From contig NZ_VOXD01000001.1 in the NCBI RefSeq assembly GCF_008014675.1, positions 124,001 through 188,000 on the forward strand: 64,000 nucleotides of DNA, in the 5' to 3' direction. Both the position numbers and the translations under genes were made by a program. This DNA is from Neolewinella aurantiaca (GTDB taxonomy: Bacteria > Bacteroidota > Bacteroidia > Chitinophagales > Saprospiraceae). Each line of letters begins with the position of its first letter. Position 1 is the stretch's first letter. The notes beneath the pieces were generated by a model, which saw only the letters and a program-made list of their open reading frames with translations, made no database searches and had not been told where the DNA came from. This document shows positions 51,158 to 60,398 of this stretch, in pieces.

Positions 51158-53395
51158 GTGCCGAAACTTCTTCTCATAACGCCTCCTTTCACGCAGCTGA
51201 ATACCCCGTATCCGGCAACGGCCTACCTGATGGGTTTTCTCAAAAAGAAAGGAATCCCTGCCGACCAGATGGACCTCGGCATCGAGGTCATTCTCGAACT
51301 GTTCACGCCGGACAGGCTGAGCGAAATGTTTGAGATGGCGCGGCCGCAGGTGCAGGGTGGGGACGTGACGGCCAACGTTGCCCGCATCTTCGCGTTACGC
51401 GAAGAGTATTTGGCAACCATCAGCAGTGTGATCGCTTTCCTGCAGGGAAAGCAACCTACACTCGCCCGGCAGATCGCCAGCGAGAATTTTTTGCCGCAGG
51501 CAAAACGCTTCGATCAACTCGCTGAACTCGACCTCGCCTTCGGAGCAATGGGGCACCAGGACAAAGCCAAACACCTCGCTACGCTTTACCTCGAAGACCT
51601 GTCCGATTTTATCGTTGAGTGCATCGACCCTGATTTCGGTTTCAGCCGCTACGCCGAGCGCCTGGGGCGCTCCGCCAATAACTTCGATGAACTCCACGCT
51701 AAACTACAGGAGCCTCCAACCTATATCGATACCATCACGCTTGAGCTGCTGGACAAAAAACTTGCGAAGAGTTTCCCCCAGGCGGCAGCTAAATCAAATA
51801 TCGCCAATCGCCAATCGCCAATTGCATATCCTTTAGCCTGCTTCAGCGTCCCTTTCCCCGGCAACCTGTATTCAGCTTTCCGCTGTGCGCAGCACATCAA
51901 GTCTAATTACCCCGGGGTGAAAACGGCGATGGGCGGCGGATTCCCGAATACCGAACTCCGCTCGGTAAGTGACATAAGGGTTTTTGGCTATTTTGATTAC
52001 ATCACCCTCGACGACGGAGAGTTGCCCCTCGAACTGCTCATCAACCATCTCTCTGCACCTGCTGCCGAGCCCGTTAAGCCACTATTTAAACGGACCTTTC
52101 ACCTCGAAAACGGCGAGGTTATTTACAATGACTTTGCCCTGCAACGCGATTACCGCCAGAGCGAAGTCGGGACACCCGACTATAAGGGGCTTCCGCTTGA
52201 CCGTTACGTCTCGGTCATCGAGATCACCAACCCGATGCACAGCCTGTGGAGCGATGGCCGGTGGAACAAACTCACCATGGCCCACGGCTGCTACTGGGGG
52301 AAATGTACCTTCTGCGACGTGAGCCTCGACTATATCGGCAACTACCAACCCGTACAATCAACGATGCTGGTAGACAGAATGGAAGAACTCATAGACCAGA
52401 CCGGAGAGACAGGTTTCCATTTCGTCGATGAAGCAGCGCCACCGGCCCTCATGCGCGACCTGGCCCTGGAAATAATCCGCAGGAAACTGCGGGTGACCTG
52501 GTGGACGAATATCCGCTTCGAAAAAAGCTTTACGCCCGATCTTTGCCGCCTCCTTCAGGCCAGCGGATGTATTGCTGTTTCCGGAGGGTTGGAAGTCGCT
52601 TCGGACCGCCTGCTCGACCTCATCAAAAAAGGCGTAACCGTTACCCAGGTTGCGCGCGTAACCGGCGCGTTCACCGATGCAGGAATAATGGTGCACAGCT
52701 ACCTGATGTACGGCTATCCAACCCAAACGGTTCAGGAAACGGTCGACAGCCTGGAGATGGTGCGGCAACTCTTTCAGGCGGGAGTGATTCAATCCGGGTT
52801 CTGGCACCAGTTTGCGCTCACCGCGCATAGTCCCGTTGGCCTCGACCCCGACAGTTACAACATCATACCACACTACAACGAAATTACCTTTGCCAACAAC
52901 GACGTCCAGTTTACGGATGCTACGGGCATCGATCACGAGCAGTTCAGTTACGGACTGAAAAAGTCACTGCTCAATTACATGCACGGCCTGTGCTTCGATT
53001 ATCCGCTTTCCGAGTGGTTTGAATTTCCGATTCCGCAGACCAACATCGCGCCTGATTTTATCGCCGATTGCCTTGATTACGAGCACGATCAACTGAGTCG
53101 TTCCAACGCCCGTATCGTATGGCTGGGCGGAGAGCCGAGTTGCCTGACGCTGGAAGACGGAGTACTGGAACTCAGCCTGTTCGACCGTCGTGATGCAGAC
53201 CACCTGCTACTTCCGCTGGAGATCGGTAAGTGGCTCTACGACAAACTGATAGACTTGGGGGATGCCGAAGAGGAGCCTTTGTCGTTGGAACGTTTCAGGT
53301 TCAGTTTTGAAACGGTAACGGGCGAATCGTTCGAAGAATTCTGGTACACCGAAGAGATGGAAATGGTGAGGGCCTACGGCCTGCTGGTCGTTTAA
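51158..53395 (+). CDS. B12-binding-domain radical SAM protein
   Basis: 745 residues from GTG at 51158 (MPKLLLITPPFTQLNTPYPAT). The N-terminal part is a cobalamin-binding-like Rossmann domain with inserts; MGGGFPNTE and FDYITLDDGELPL close it. The radical SAM core carries GCYWGKCTFCD (Cys378, 383, 386), that is CX4CX2C rather than CX3CX2C, then HFVDEAAPP and VSGGLEVASDRLLDLIKKG. A DxH cobalamin motif is not obvious. Likely a methyl- or radical-transferring enzyme of unknown substrate. A motif copy encodes ARPQVQ, and a 7-base repeat lies in the loop SNIANRQSPIAYP. Confidence 0.85.
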   Translation: MPKLLLITPPFTQLNTPYPATAYLMGFLKKKGIPADQMDLGIEVILELFTPDRLSEMFEMARPQVQGGDVTANVARIFALREEYLATISSVIAFLQGKQPTLARQIASENFLPQAKRFDQLAELDLAFGAMGHQDKAKHLATLYLEDLSDFIVECIDPDFGFSRYAERLGRSANNFDELHAKLQEPPTYIDTITLELLDKKLAKSFPQAAAKSNIANRQSPIAYPLACFSVPFPGNLYSAFRCAQHIKSNYPGVKTAMGGGFPNTELRSVSDIRVFGYFDYITLDDGELPLELLINHLSAPAAEPVKPLFKRTFHLENGEVIYNDFALQRDYRQSEVGTPDYKGLPLDRYVSVIEITNPMHSLWSDGRWNKLTMAHGCYWGKCTFCDVSLDYIGNYQPVQSTMLVDRMEELIDQTGETGFHFVDEAAPPALMRDLALEIIRRKLRVTWWTNIRFEKSFTPDLCRLLQASGCIAVSGGLEVASDRLLDLIKKGVTVTQVARVTGAFTDAGIMVHSYLMYGYPTQTVQETVDSLEMVRQLFQAGVIQSGFWHQFALTAHSPVGLDPDSYNIIPHYNEITFANNDVQFTDATGIDHEQFSYGLKKSLLNYMHGLCFDYPLSEWFEFPIPQTNIAPDFIADCLDYEHDQLSRSNARIVWLGGEPSCLTLEDGVLELSLFDRRDADHLLLPLEIGKWLYDKLIDLGDAEEEPLSLERFRFSFETVTGESFEEFWYTEEMEMVRAYGLLVV
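51337..51354 (-). repeat. Dispersed motif inside the radical SAM gene
   Basis: GGCGCGGCCGCAGGTGCA, encoding ARPQVQ. Confidence 0.78.
51800..51820 (+). repeat. In-gene heptamer repeat, ATCGCCA x3
   Basis: Three perfect ATCGCCA units inside the radical SAM gene. Loss or gain of one would shift the frame. Confidence 0.75.
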
Positions 53396-53622
53396 CCATG
53401 TTACCGAATGCTGGACGGCAAATTATGTGTTGTTCCTAACCATTCGGCTAATCCTCTTTTAACGTCCAATCTTAGGGCTGGCAAGGCTGGAAAACCGGAG
53501 TTGATTTGTAGCTAAACAAGGATTTCTTGTACCTGGTACAGCGCCAATCCTAACCTGCACGTGGTGGAGTTCAGCGCCTGGTAGCGCTGCCAATACATCC
53601 GCTTCCGTAACTTTACCGTTAA
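53396..53622. other. Gap before the ABC exporter genes
   Basis: No supported gene. A minus-strand open frame runs through it but extends into the permease gene and has no recognisable features. Confidence 0.5.
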
Positions 53623-54582
53623 GTGAAACATTACTTTCAGCTTCAAAAAACGATAATTGACCGCCATCTGGTTGCCTGGGGCGTTCGGCCGTGGCTTGGT
53701 TATGTATTGGGCATAGGTCTTTTTCTCGGTCTTTGCTTGCTGGCGTACTCACGCACCGGTTTTGCGGGTTACGGTATACTGGCAGTGGGGGGCTGGTTGC
53801 TTGGTTGGCTTAGCGGGCGGGAACGAAACGATTTCCTCGCCATCACTTTCGACCGGGCTGCGTACCGGAAAATCCGGCTGCTGGAAAACAGCATAGTCTG
53901 CCTTCCGTTTTTGGTGGTTCTTTTAGCTAAAGGCGACTGGGCGCTGGCGCTGGTGCAGGGTGGGGTTGGGATAGCAATGAGCTCTCTGCGCTTAGCACCA
54001 ACTTCGGCTTTTACTATTCCTACACCTTTCGGTGCCTACCCATTCGAAGCCGCCGTAGGTTTCAGGCGGTTTTGGTGGTTGGTTGCCGTTGCTGTTTTTC
54101 TGCTCGTAATGGGCGTTCGGGCCGATAATATGCAACTGGCGATCTTCAGTTACGGCGGGCTGATGTTTTTGTATTTGATGTTCTATTCGGAACCAGAACC
54201 AGCCTTCTACGTCTGGATTCATGCGGATACACCGCAGCAGTTTCTAGTCCGTAAACTTGCCGTAGCCCTGGGCTACCAATTACTGTTGGCTATTCCGTTC
54301 CTGATCAGTATCGTTTTCTTCTTTCCGGAAGTTGGCTGGTCATTGCTGATTGGTCCCGTAATTGCGGGACTGAACCTGGCGTTGATCCTGTTCATCAAAT
54401 ACAGCGTCTTTCCGCACCCGCTCAACATCGTCGATTCGCTGGCATTGATGACCGGCCTGATTTTGTGGCCGTTCTTACTTTTTCTGTTGCCCTATTATTA
54501 TTTCCGCGCTTTGCCGGTTCTGGCGGTTCAGCTTCCCCGGTTAAATTCCCTGGACGATAACCGGCCCCCAAAAACTTCCTGA
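53623..54582 (+). CDS. ABC-2-like membrane subunit
   Basis: 319 residues with about eight predicted membrane spans and short loops. No sharp motif, but its TGA overlaps the ATG of an ABC ATPase gene, and ATPases of that type always pair with such a permease. The central stretch RADNMQLAIFSYGGLMFLYLMFYSE and the following strongly hydrophobic pairs fit an exporter subunit. The substrate is unknown. Confidence 0.78.
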   Translation: MKHYFQLQKTIIDRHLVAWGVRPWLGYVLGIGLFLGLCLLAYSRTGFAGYGILAVGGWLLGWLSGRERNDFLAITFDRAAYRKIRLLENSIVCLPFLVVLLAKGDWALALVQGGVGIAMSSLRLAPTSAFTIPTPFGAYPFEAAVGFRRFWWLVAVAVFLLVMGVRADNMQLAIFSYGGLMFLYLMFYSEPEPAFYVWIHADTPQQFLVRKLAVALGYQLLLAIPFLISIVFFFPEVGWSLLIGPVIAGLNLALILFIKYSVFPHPLNIVDSLALMTGLILWPFLLFLLPYYYFRALPVLAVQLPRLNSLDDNRPPKTS

Positions 54583-55265
54583 TGATGCTCGAACTGAAAA
54601 ACTTACGCAAAAGCTACGGACCTAAAGAAGTGCTGAAAGGCATTTCGGCTACTTTCAGCGCCGGTAAAGTCTACGGTATCGTCGGGGAGAATGGTGCAGG
54701 AAAGACCACTTTGTTCCGTTGCATCGCTGACCTGATTCCTTTTGAGGGAGAAATCCTCAAAGCGCCGGCAGACTTCAACCATCACCTCGGTTTTCTTCAG
54801 ACCAATAATCTGTTGCTCCCCATGATGACCGGCCGGGAGTACCTCCGGTTGCTGATTCGGGCCCGTCACCTGCCGGTAAGCGACCTCGACGACCGTAACA
54901 TATTTGACCTTCCTTTAGACGAATACGCCCGCAATTACTCCACCGGGATGCAGAAGAAACTCGCGCTCCTCGGTGTTCTGTTGCAAGGTAATAACTGCTT
55001 GATCCTCGACGAGCCCTTCAATGGTGTCGACATCCAGAGCAACATCATCATCGCCGAAATCATCCGGGAATTGCGCAGGTTGGGCAAAACGGTTCTGATC
55101 TCCTCCCACATCTATTCAACCCTGACCGACACCTGCGACGAGATTCATCTGCTGAGGGATGGTCTGTTCGTGAAGAGTGCCGGGCCGGAATCCTTCGCTG
55201 ATCTGGAAGGAGAGATGATTCGCGTCACGGTTGGGGATCGGGTGGAAAGACTCGGCCTGAGTTAG
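54582..55265 (+). CDS. ABC transporter ATP-binding protein
   Basis: 227 residues. Walker A GENGAGKTTL, Q loop (FLQTNNLL), signature NYSTGMQKKLAL (variant of LSGGQ), Walker B CLILDEPFNG and the switch His in SSHIYS. The short, single-domain form and the YSTGM signature are typical of ABC-2 exporters (drug, polysaccharide or Na+ type). It overlaps the permease stop by one base; a second ATG at 54585 is an alternative start. Its own stop overlaps the end of the DUF5686 gene on the other strand. Confidence 0.92.
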   Translation: MMLELKNLRKSYGPKEVLKGISATFSAGKVYGIVGENGAGKTTLFRCIADLIPFEGEILKAPADFNHHLGFLQTNNLLLPMMTGREYLRLLIRARHLPVSDLDDRNIFDLPLDEYARNYSTGMQKKLALLGVLLQGNNCLILDEPFNGVDIQSNIIIAEIIRELRRLGKTVLISSHIYSTLTDTCDEIHLLRDGLFVKSAGPESFADLEGEMIRVTVGDRVERLGLS

Positions 55266-57748
55266 AAACTCCAGTCTTTTTTCCAGAGATCAATCAGGTC
55301 GAAGCTGACCTTGAAGGAGGTATTGGCCCGCCCGTTGTTGTCGTCGCCAAGGACGGCGTAGGTGCCTACCCGCAGCCGGCGCCTTGCGCCGACCTTGAAC
55401 ACCCGCTCCAGCCCAACAAATACTTCCTGATAACGGAACTTCTCCGAAGGAAGGTAGAGAAACCCTCCTCCCGCAACGGTCTTGATCCGGGTTTTATTCA
55501 GCAACGGAATGTTGTTGATCAGGGCACCGTTGAAGTGGTGGATGTGATGAAACTCAAAGAAAAGATTGGAAGTATTCAGGGAGGTATCCAGCGCGTTGAA
55601 GGTATTGGTCGGGTCTGAGAGCAGTAAGGGGTCTGATTCCCGGAAGCGCTTAATGTCTACAAACCGCAGATCTTGTGTATTGATGAATTTACCGGCCTTG
55701 AGTTCGTAATTGGAGTTTCCCAGCACCCCGAAACGGAGGTTCTGGCTAACGGAGGCCTGCAGGTAATCGAAGTTGATGTCGCTGGAGAGCGGGCCTTGCC
55801 ACCCTTTGCGGTGCAAAAGGGTAAAGGTGGGCCACTTGCTGCCCAGGCGAATCTTACGGTCCGGTTCCCGCATATACTTCAGGCCGGGGGTGTAGGAAAG
55901 CGAGGTGGTGGTGATGAAGGCTTCATAAGCTTCGAAATCGAGCGGCTCTTCGTCGTCATCGATAATACCTCCGAAGAGATTGCTGGTCTTGAAACCTGTG
56001 ATTGGCCGGCGGGCACTGATCTCGGCATTGACACTGAAGATCATACCGTTGACCACCTCGATGCCGTGCCCGACCCGAAAGGCATCCTTAAGAATATAGT
56101 TCGATGCCTTAAGTTGGTTGAGGTACGCGTCGTTCTGGTTGATGGATTCGAAACTACGGCCGCCGCTCAGGGCAACCTCACCCAGGTTAAAGGCATCGTA
56201 CCGATGCCAGATGCTGAAGTCGCCGGTCAGGTTTTGGTTGAGAAAACCGTACCCCAGAGAACCGGAAGTACTGAGCACTTTACCGTTCTCGTATCGCCGG
56301 TTGTAGCTCACGTAAGGGTTGATCTCCCAGCCCCCAACTACTGAGTACCCAATCAGTTCAGGAATCGAGCCAACGTAGAGATGGCTCTTTTTTTCATTGT
56401 TCCGGAAGCCGACTCCGTCCCAGATCAATTCGAGGGGAGTAACCTTATTGTACCGGTCCTGAATGCTGTCCTGGTAGGCTTTACTGTTCACCACGGCCTC
56501 GATGCTGTCGCGGATGCGGACTATTTTGGCCTCTTTCTCCGTAAGCTGTACCGTACGTCCGGTTGCCCAGTAGGTACTGTCACGATCGTAAGCTTCGCGG
56601 GTGGTTACCGCTACCTCGTTGCCGAAAAACTTAGCGGGAAACTCGAAGTTGTGCTCATAGTCCGAGTAACGTAGCGTGGTGTTGCCCCGGAAGGTGGCAC
56701 GTTTACCCTGCTTGGCCACGTAGTCGAAGACTTGCTTCCCGACGGTCCACAGGCTGTCTTCGTGTTGGACGTATTCCTGCTTCAGCCGGAACTCATCGAA
56801 AAATTTGAGCGGGTATTTGCTGAACTCCAGATCAAGGCGATTGATGGTGTAAGTATCCTCGTTGATCCACAAGTAGCCCCGGCAGGTGGAGTTGCCGTTT
56901 TTGCGTGGAATCACTTTGATCTTATAGACGATCTGATCGCCTTCCAGATCAGTGCTTTCCAGCTTGAACTTATAAGAAAGAATACCGGTGCTGCTCAGCG
57001 GAGAGATGACGGGAGCATCGGAAATATTGGTGAGCTGCACCATGTTCCGGTAGAAGTTAAAATCCGTCTCGCCGAAGCGGGGTACAAATAAGCCCCGCGT
57101 ATTTCCGTACGCCTGGTACGCGGTCCGTTCCTCTTTGTAGTTGCGCGGTTGCTGGAAGTTAAGGGTAACCTCCATTTCCAGAAAGTTGAGACTGCCGAGC
57201 AATTCTGCCCGCTCTTTGGCTTCCTGTGCGAAAGGGTCCGGTGCATTCATCGGCTCTTCACCGGTTGCGGGGACCTCGTCGGTTTGTTTTCCTTTTTTAT
57301 GGCGCTCTACCTCCTCGACGGCTTTGACGTAAACTTTGGTCCGGTACGAATCGGCTGCCCGCAGGTGTTTCGCTTTTCGCTCCACCACCTTACGGATGAT
57401 GCCGTAAGCGGGGTCTTTCTTACCGGCCGAAACGGTGATTTCCTGAAGCTGGAGATCGGAAGAATTGAGTTTCACGTCCAGCGTGAGGGGTTCAAGGGTA
57501 AGGATGATATTCTCTTTGGTACTCGTATAACCCAGACTGGAGAAAATGAGACGATAATTGCCTTCGGTAGACAGGTTGAGGACGTAATTGCCTTCATCGT
57601 CGGTGGTGGTACCGGTGCCCAACTCCTGAACCAGGATGTTAGCGTAGGGTACAGGTTCGCCGAATTCGTTGGTTACTTTCCCCGCAACGGATTGCGCGGT
57701 AAGCAGGCCGGAGAACAGCAGGAAAAGGGAAAGGAGCTGTAGTTTCAT
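55262..57748 (-). CDS. DUF5686 outer-membrane protein with carboxypeptidase-like domain
   Basis: 828 residues. Signal peptide, then a carboxypeptidase-regulatory-like domain (VAGKVTNEFGEPVPYANILVQELGTGTTTDDEGNY in parts, residues 20-100), the helical start of DUF5686 (YGIIRKVVERKAKH) and a long strand-rich C-terminal half ending WSF, as expected for a barrel. DUF5686 proteins are abundant in Bacteroidota outer membranes; a specific function is not established. Single gene. Confidence 0.92.
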   Translation of the reverse strand: MKLQLLSLFLLFSGLLTAQSVAGKVTNEFGEPVPYANILVQELGTGTTTDDEGNYVLNLSTEGNYRLIFSSLGYTSTKENIILTLEPLTLDVKLNSSDLQLQEITVSAGKKDPAYGIIRKVVERKAKHLRAADSYRTKVYVKAVEEVERHKKGKQTDEVPATGEEPMNAPDPFAQEAKERAELLGSLNFLEMEVTLNFQQPRNYKEERTAYQAYGNTRGLFVPRFGETDFNFYRNMVQLTNISDAPVISPLSSTGILSYKFKLESTDLEGDQIVYKIKVIPRKNGNSTCRGYLWINEDTYTINRLDLEFSKYPLKFFDEFRLKQEYVQHEDSLWTVGKQVFDYVAKQGKRATFRGNTTLRYSDYEHNFEFPAKFFGNEVAVTTREAYDRDSTYWATGRTVQLTEKEAKIVRIRDSIEAVVNSKAYQDSIQDRYNKVTPLELIWDGVGFRNNEKKSHLYVGSIPELIGYSVVGGWEINPYVSYNRRYENGKVLSTSGSLGYGFLNQNLTGDFSIWHRYDAFNLGEVALSGGRSFESINQNDAYLNQLKASNYILKDAFRVGHGIEVVNGMIFSVNAEISARRPITGFKTSNLFGGIIDDDEEPLDFEAYEAFITTTSLSYTPGLKYMREPDRKIRLGSKWPTFTLLHRKGWQGPLSSDINFDYLQASVSQNLRFGVLGNSNYELKAGKFINTQDLRFVDIKRFRESDPLLLSDPTNTFNALDTSLNTSNLFFEFHHIHHFNGALINNIPLLNKTRIKTVAGGGFLYLPSEKFRYQEVFVGLERVFKVGARRRLRVGTYAVLGDDNNGRANTSFKVSFDLIDLWKKDWSF

Positions 57749-57969
57749 TGGGTGTCATGCCCGGAGGCGCGTTGTTGTAATCAGCCTAAAGACGTACCAA
57801 ATCCCCAAAGAGATGTCTTTACGGGACTACTTAACACGAATTTATTAGTGTCAATCGGGCAGGCATCGCCGAAAAACCAAGCTGCATTCTGCACCCTGAG
57901 TTCTGCCTTCTGTGCTCTGCTCTCTGAATTCTGCCCTTCGCTTTCTACCTCTCTGCTCCCTGTCCTCAG
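57749..57969. other. Low-complexity TCTGC-rich gap
   Basis: No gene. From about 57886 to 57960 the sequence is a decayed array of TCTGCNN units, like the intact TCTGCAC array at 47353. Confidence 0.5.
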
Positions 57970-58572
57970 CTAGTGCACCTGCGTGCGCGCCACGATACTT
58001 CTACCCAGGGTTACCTCATCGGCATATTCAAGTTCGCCGCCGAATGATACACCGCGGGCAATATTACTGACCGAAACGTCAATCCCGTTGAGTAACTTAT
58101 TGATGTAGAAGATGGTAGTGTCGCCCTCGATGGTGGGGCTGATGGCCATGATGATCTCCCGGCATTCTGGTTTCCGCGCACGCTCAACGAGCGTGTCGAT
58201 GTTGAGATCGGCTGGCCCGATGCCTTCAACGGGCTGGATGATACCACCCAGCACGTGATAGAGCCCCCGAAACTGACGGGTGTCCTCGATGGCCATCACG
58301 TCACGAATGCTTTCAACTACACAAATCATTGACTGGTCGCGGCGCTCATCCCGGCAAATAGAGCAAATGTGATCATCCGACAAATTGCCGCAGGTGGTGC
58401 AGTGCTGAATGTTTTCACGCATTGAGGCGATGGACCGCGCAAAATGAACGCTGTCTTCGGTAGGGCGCTGTACCAAATGAAGCACGAGCCGCAACGCTGT
58501 CTTTTTGCCGATTCCGGGCAGGGAGGCGAAGGAATTGACGGCTTCTTCGATTAATTTTGAGGAGAACTCCAT
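57970..58572 (-). CDS. recR: Recombination protein RecR
   Basis: 200 residues, normal length. Helix-hairpin-helix LPGIGKKTALRL, the zinc finger C-x2-C-x7-C-x2-C (CTTCGNLSDDHICSIC), the Toprim domain (VVESIRDVMAIE, HVLGGIIQPVEGIGP) and the RFARGVSFGG-like stretch are present. It acts with RecO in loading RecA on gaps. The last codons, ARTQVH and TAG, are a dispersed-motif copy, so the C-terminus and stop are made by the repeat. Confidence 0.96.
   Translation of the reverse strand: MEFSSKLIEEAVNSFASLPGIGKKTALRLVLHLVQRPTEDSVHFARSIASMRENIQHCTTCGNLSDDHICSICRDERRDQSMICVVESIRDVMAIEDTRQFRGLYHVLGGIIQPVEGIGPADLNIDTLVERARKPECREIIMAISPTIEGDTTIFYINKLLNGIDVSVSNIARGVSFGGELEYADEVTLGRSIVARTQVH
57974..57991 (+). 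repeat. Dispersed motif forming the recR 3' end
   Basis: TGCACCTGCGTGCGCGCC; on the coding strand it reads ARTQVH, just before the stop. Confidence 0.8.
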
Positions 58573-58673
58573 TGTAGTCTGTTGGTCTGTTAGTATTCCA
58601 GTCTTCAGTTGTTTCGGTAGAAGGTTTTGCGGGGAGAATAACCAACTACCTGACGGACTAACAGACTGATAAG

Positions 58674-58695
58674 GGCGCGCACGCAGGATGCAAAG
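58674..58695 (-). repeat. Dispersed motif upstream of the E2 gene
   Basis: GGCGCGCACGCAGGATGCAAAG, GCATCC variant, about 155 bases before the E2 start. Confidence 0.78.
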
Positions 58696-58851
58696 AACGC
58701 TAAAAGAGCTATGATTTGAACCGAATTAAGTTCATGGGGCTGTAAAACACAACAAACCATCACCTTCCCGGTTTGCAATACCCATAAATAAGTGGCAAAT
58801 TTGCCGACTCAAAAAGATCTTAAAAAGAAAGGAACCCAAAAGAGATACCAA

Positions 58852-60174
58852 ATGGCTGATATTATTCGGATGCCCCTGATGAGCGACACTATGGAAGAAG
58901 GCAATATTGTCGATTGGCTCGTTGCCGAGGGCGATAGTGTTGAAGTTGGCCAGACCCTGGCTGAAGTAGAAACTGATAAAGCTACTATGGAGCTGGATTC
59001 TTACTTCGAAGGTGTAGTCCTGCACATCGCTGTGAAAAGCGGTGCCGTACCCGTAGACGGAGTGATTGCCGTAATCGGAGAAGAAGGAGAAGACTGGAAA
59101 GCGGCTCTCGAAGCTGACGGCGGCGATGCTGCCCCTGCTAAATCAGAAGCTCCGAAGGAAGAAACTCCTGCCACTACCACGGACTACTCTCACCCGACCC
59201 CCACGGCCGATAACTCCAAGTCCGGAACGCCCGGCACTCCGGCTGCCCCCGCATCCGGTTCGGATGACCGCCTGAAGGCAAGTCCACTTGCTAAGGCGAT
59301 GGCTAAAGAAGCCGGCATCGATATCTCTACCATCACCGGTTCTGGTGAAGGTGGCCGGATCGTGAAGGCTGACGTCGAAAAAGCACAAGCTGCTCCGGCT
59401 CCGGCTCCCGCAGCAGCTGCTGCCCCCGCTGCACCTGCTCCCGAAGCAGCTCCTGCACCTAACGTTCCCGCTTTCGCATTCGGAGCAAGCGGAGAAAACT
59501 ACGTGGACACACCGGTAAGCCAGATGCGCAAAGCAGTTTCCCGCCTCGTCTCCAACTCTAAATTCACCGCACCTCACTTCTACGTGACGGTCGAGATCGC
59601 GATGGATAAAGTTTGGGAATTCCGCAAGCGGATTAACGAAGTAGCCCCGGTTAAAATCAGCTTCAACGACCTCGTCGTTAAGGCTTGTGCCGTAAACTTG
59701 CTGAAGCACCCCGTTATGAACTCCAGCTGGCAGGGCGATACCATCCGCGAAAACGGTGAGGTGCACATCTCCTGTGCTGTCGCAATCCCCGATGGCCTCA
59801 TGATGCCTGTGGTTCGCCACGCCAACATGAAGTCGCTCAGCCAGATCAACCTCGACGTGAAAGCGCTCGTAGGTAAGGCAAAGGCACGGAAGCTGAGCAA
59901 CGAAGAAATGACCGGGAGCACTTTCTCCATTTCTAACCTGGGAATGTTCGGCATCGAAGAATTTACCGCCATCCTCAACCCACCAAACGCGGCGATCCTC
60001 GCCGTTGGTGGCATCCAGGACAAAGCCGTTGTTCGTGACGGACAGGTAGTCCCCGGAAAAGTGATGAAGGTTACCATCAGCTGTGATCACCGCGTAGTAG
60101 ACGGCGCTTCTGCCGCCGCCTTCCTCAACGACGTGAAGGCCTGCCTCGAAGACCCGATCCGCCTCATGGTATAA
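58852..60174 (+). CDS. Pyruvate dehydrogenase E2 (dihydrolipoamide acetyltransferase)
   Basis: 440 residues from ATG at 58852 (MADIIRMPLMSDTMEEG). One lipoyl domain with the target Lys43 in ETDKATME, a Thr/Pro-rich linker, an E3/E1-binding domain (ASPLAKAMAKEAGIDISTITGSG), an Ala/Pro linker (residues 184-208) and the catalytic domain with the active-site His in DHRVVDG. The SDTMEEG start and Ala/Pro linkers favour the pyruvate enzyme over the oxoglutarate one. E1 and E3 genes are not next to it. A clear terminator follows. Confidence 0.94.
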   Translation: MADIIRMPLMSDTMEEGNIVDWLVAEGDSVEVGQTLAEVETDKATMELDSYFEGVVLHIAVKSGAVPVDGVIAVIGEEGEDWKAALEADGGDAAPAKSEAPKEETPATTTDYSHPTPTADNSKSGTPGTPAAPASGSDDRLKASPLAKAMAKEAGIDISTITGSGEGGRIVKADVEKAQAAPAPAPAAAAAPAAPAPEAAPAPNVPAFAFGASGENYVDTPVSQMRKAVSRLVSNSKFTAPHFYVTVEIAMDKVWEFRKRINEVAPVKISFNDLVVKACAVNLLKHPVMNSSWQGDTIRENGEVHISCAVAIPDGLMMPVVRHANMKSLSQINLDVKALVGKAKARKLSNEEMTGSTFSISNLGMFGIEEFTAILNPPNAAILAVGGIQDKAVVRDGQVVPGKVMKVTISCDHRVVDGASAAAFLNDVKACLEDPIRLMV

Positions 60175-60218
60175 ACCAGTAACCACAGCCCCGGGCTGCG
60201 GGTTATCGAAATTACAGA

Positions 60219-60259
60219 ACAGCGCCACCCGACCTCGTCGGGTGGCGCTGTCTTGTTTT
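60219..60259 (+). terminator. Intrinsic terminator after the E2 gene
   Basis: A 15-bp perfect stem ACAGCGCCACCCGAC/GTCGGGTGGCGCTGT with a CTC loop, followed by CTTGTTTT. Confidence 0.85.
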
Positions 60260-60398
60260 AGCAACCTGGTAAGAAGAGATAACCACAGCGGCCTCATGCA
60301 CTTTTACGGATCGGATTGATTTTTAGCCGAACTGGTTGTGCGTGCTGCCGAACAGCTGCTAACCATTTCCTATCTTGCCGCAAAACATACCCAATATC

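Noticed and set aside
53459-53752. 97-codon minus-strand open frame in the gap before the ABC genes
   Set aside because: Runs into the permease gene on the other strand and matches no family I know.
59395-59460. Imperfect GCTCCGGCTCC-like repeat
   Set aside because: It is the normal Ala/Pro linker of an E2 enzyme, not an array of interest.
59143-60297. 384-codon minus-strand open frame
   Set aside because: Antisense to the E2 gene; open only because of the Ala/Pro-rich linkers.
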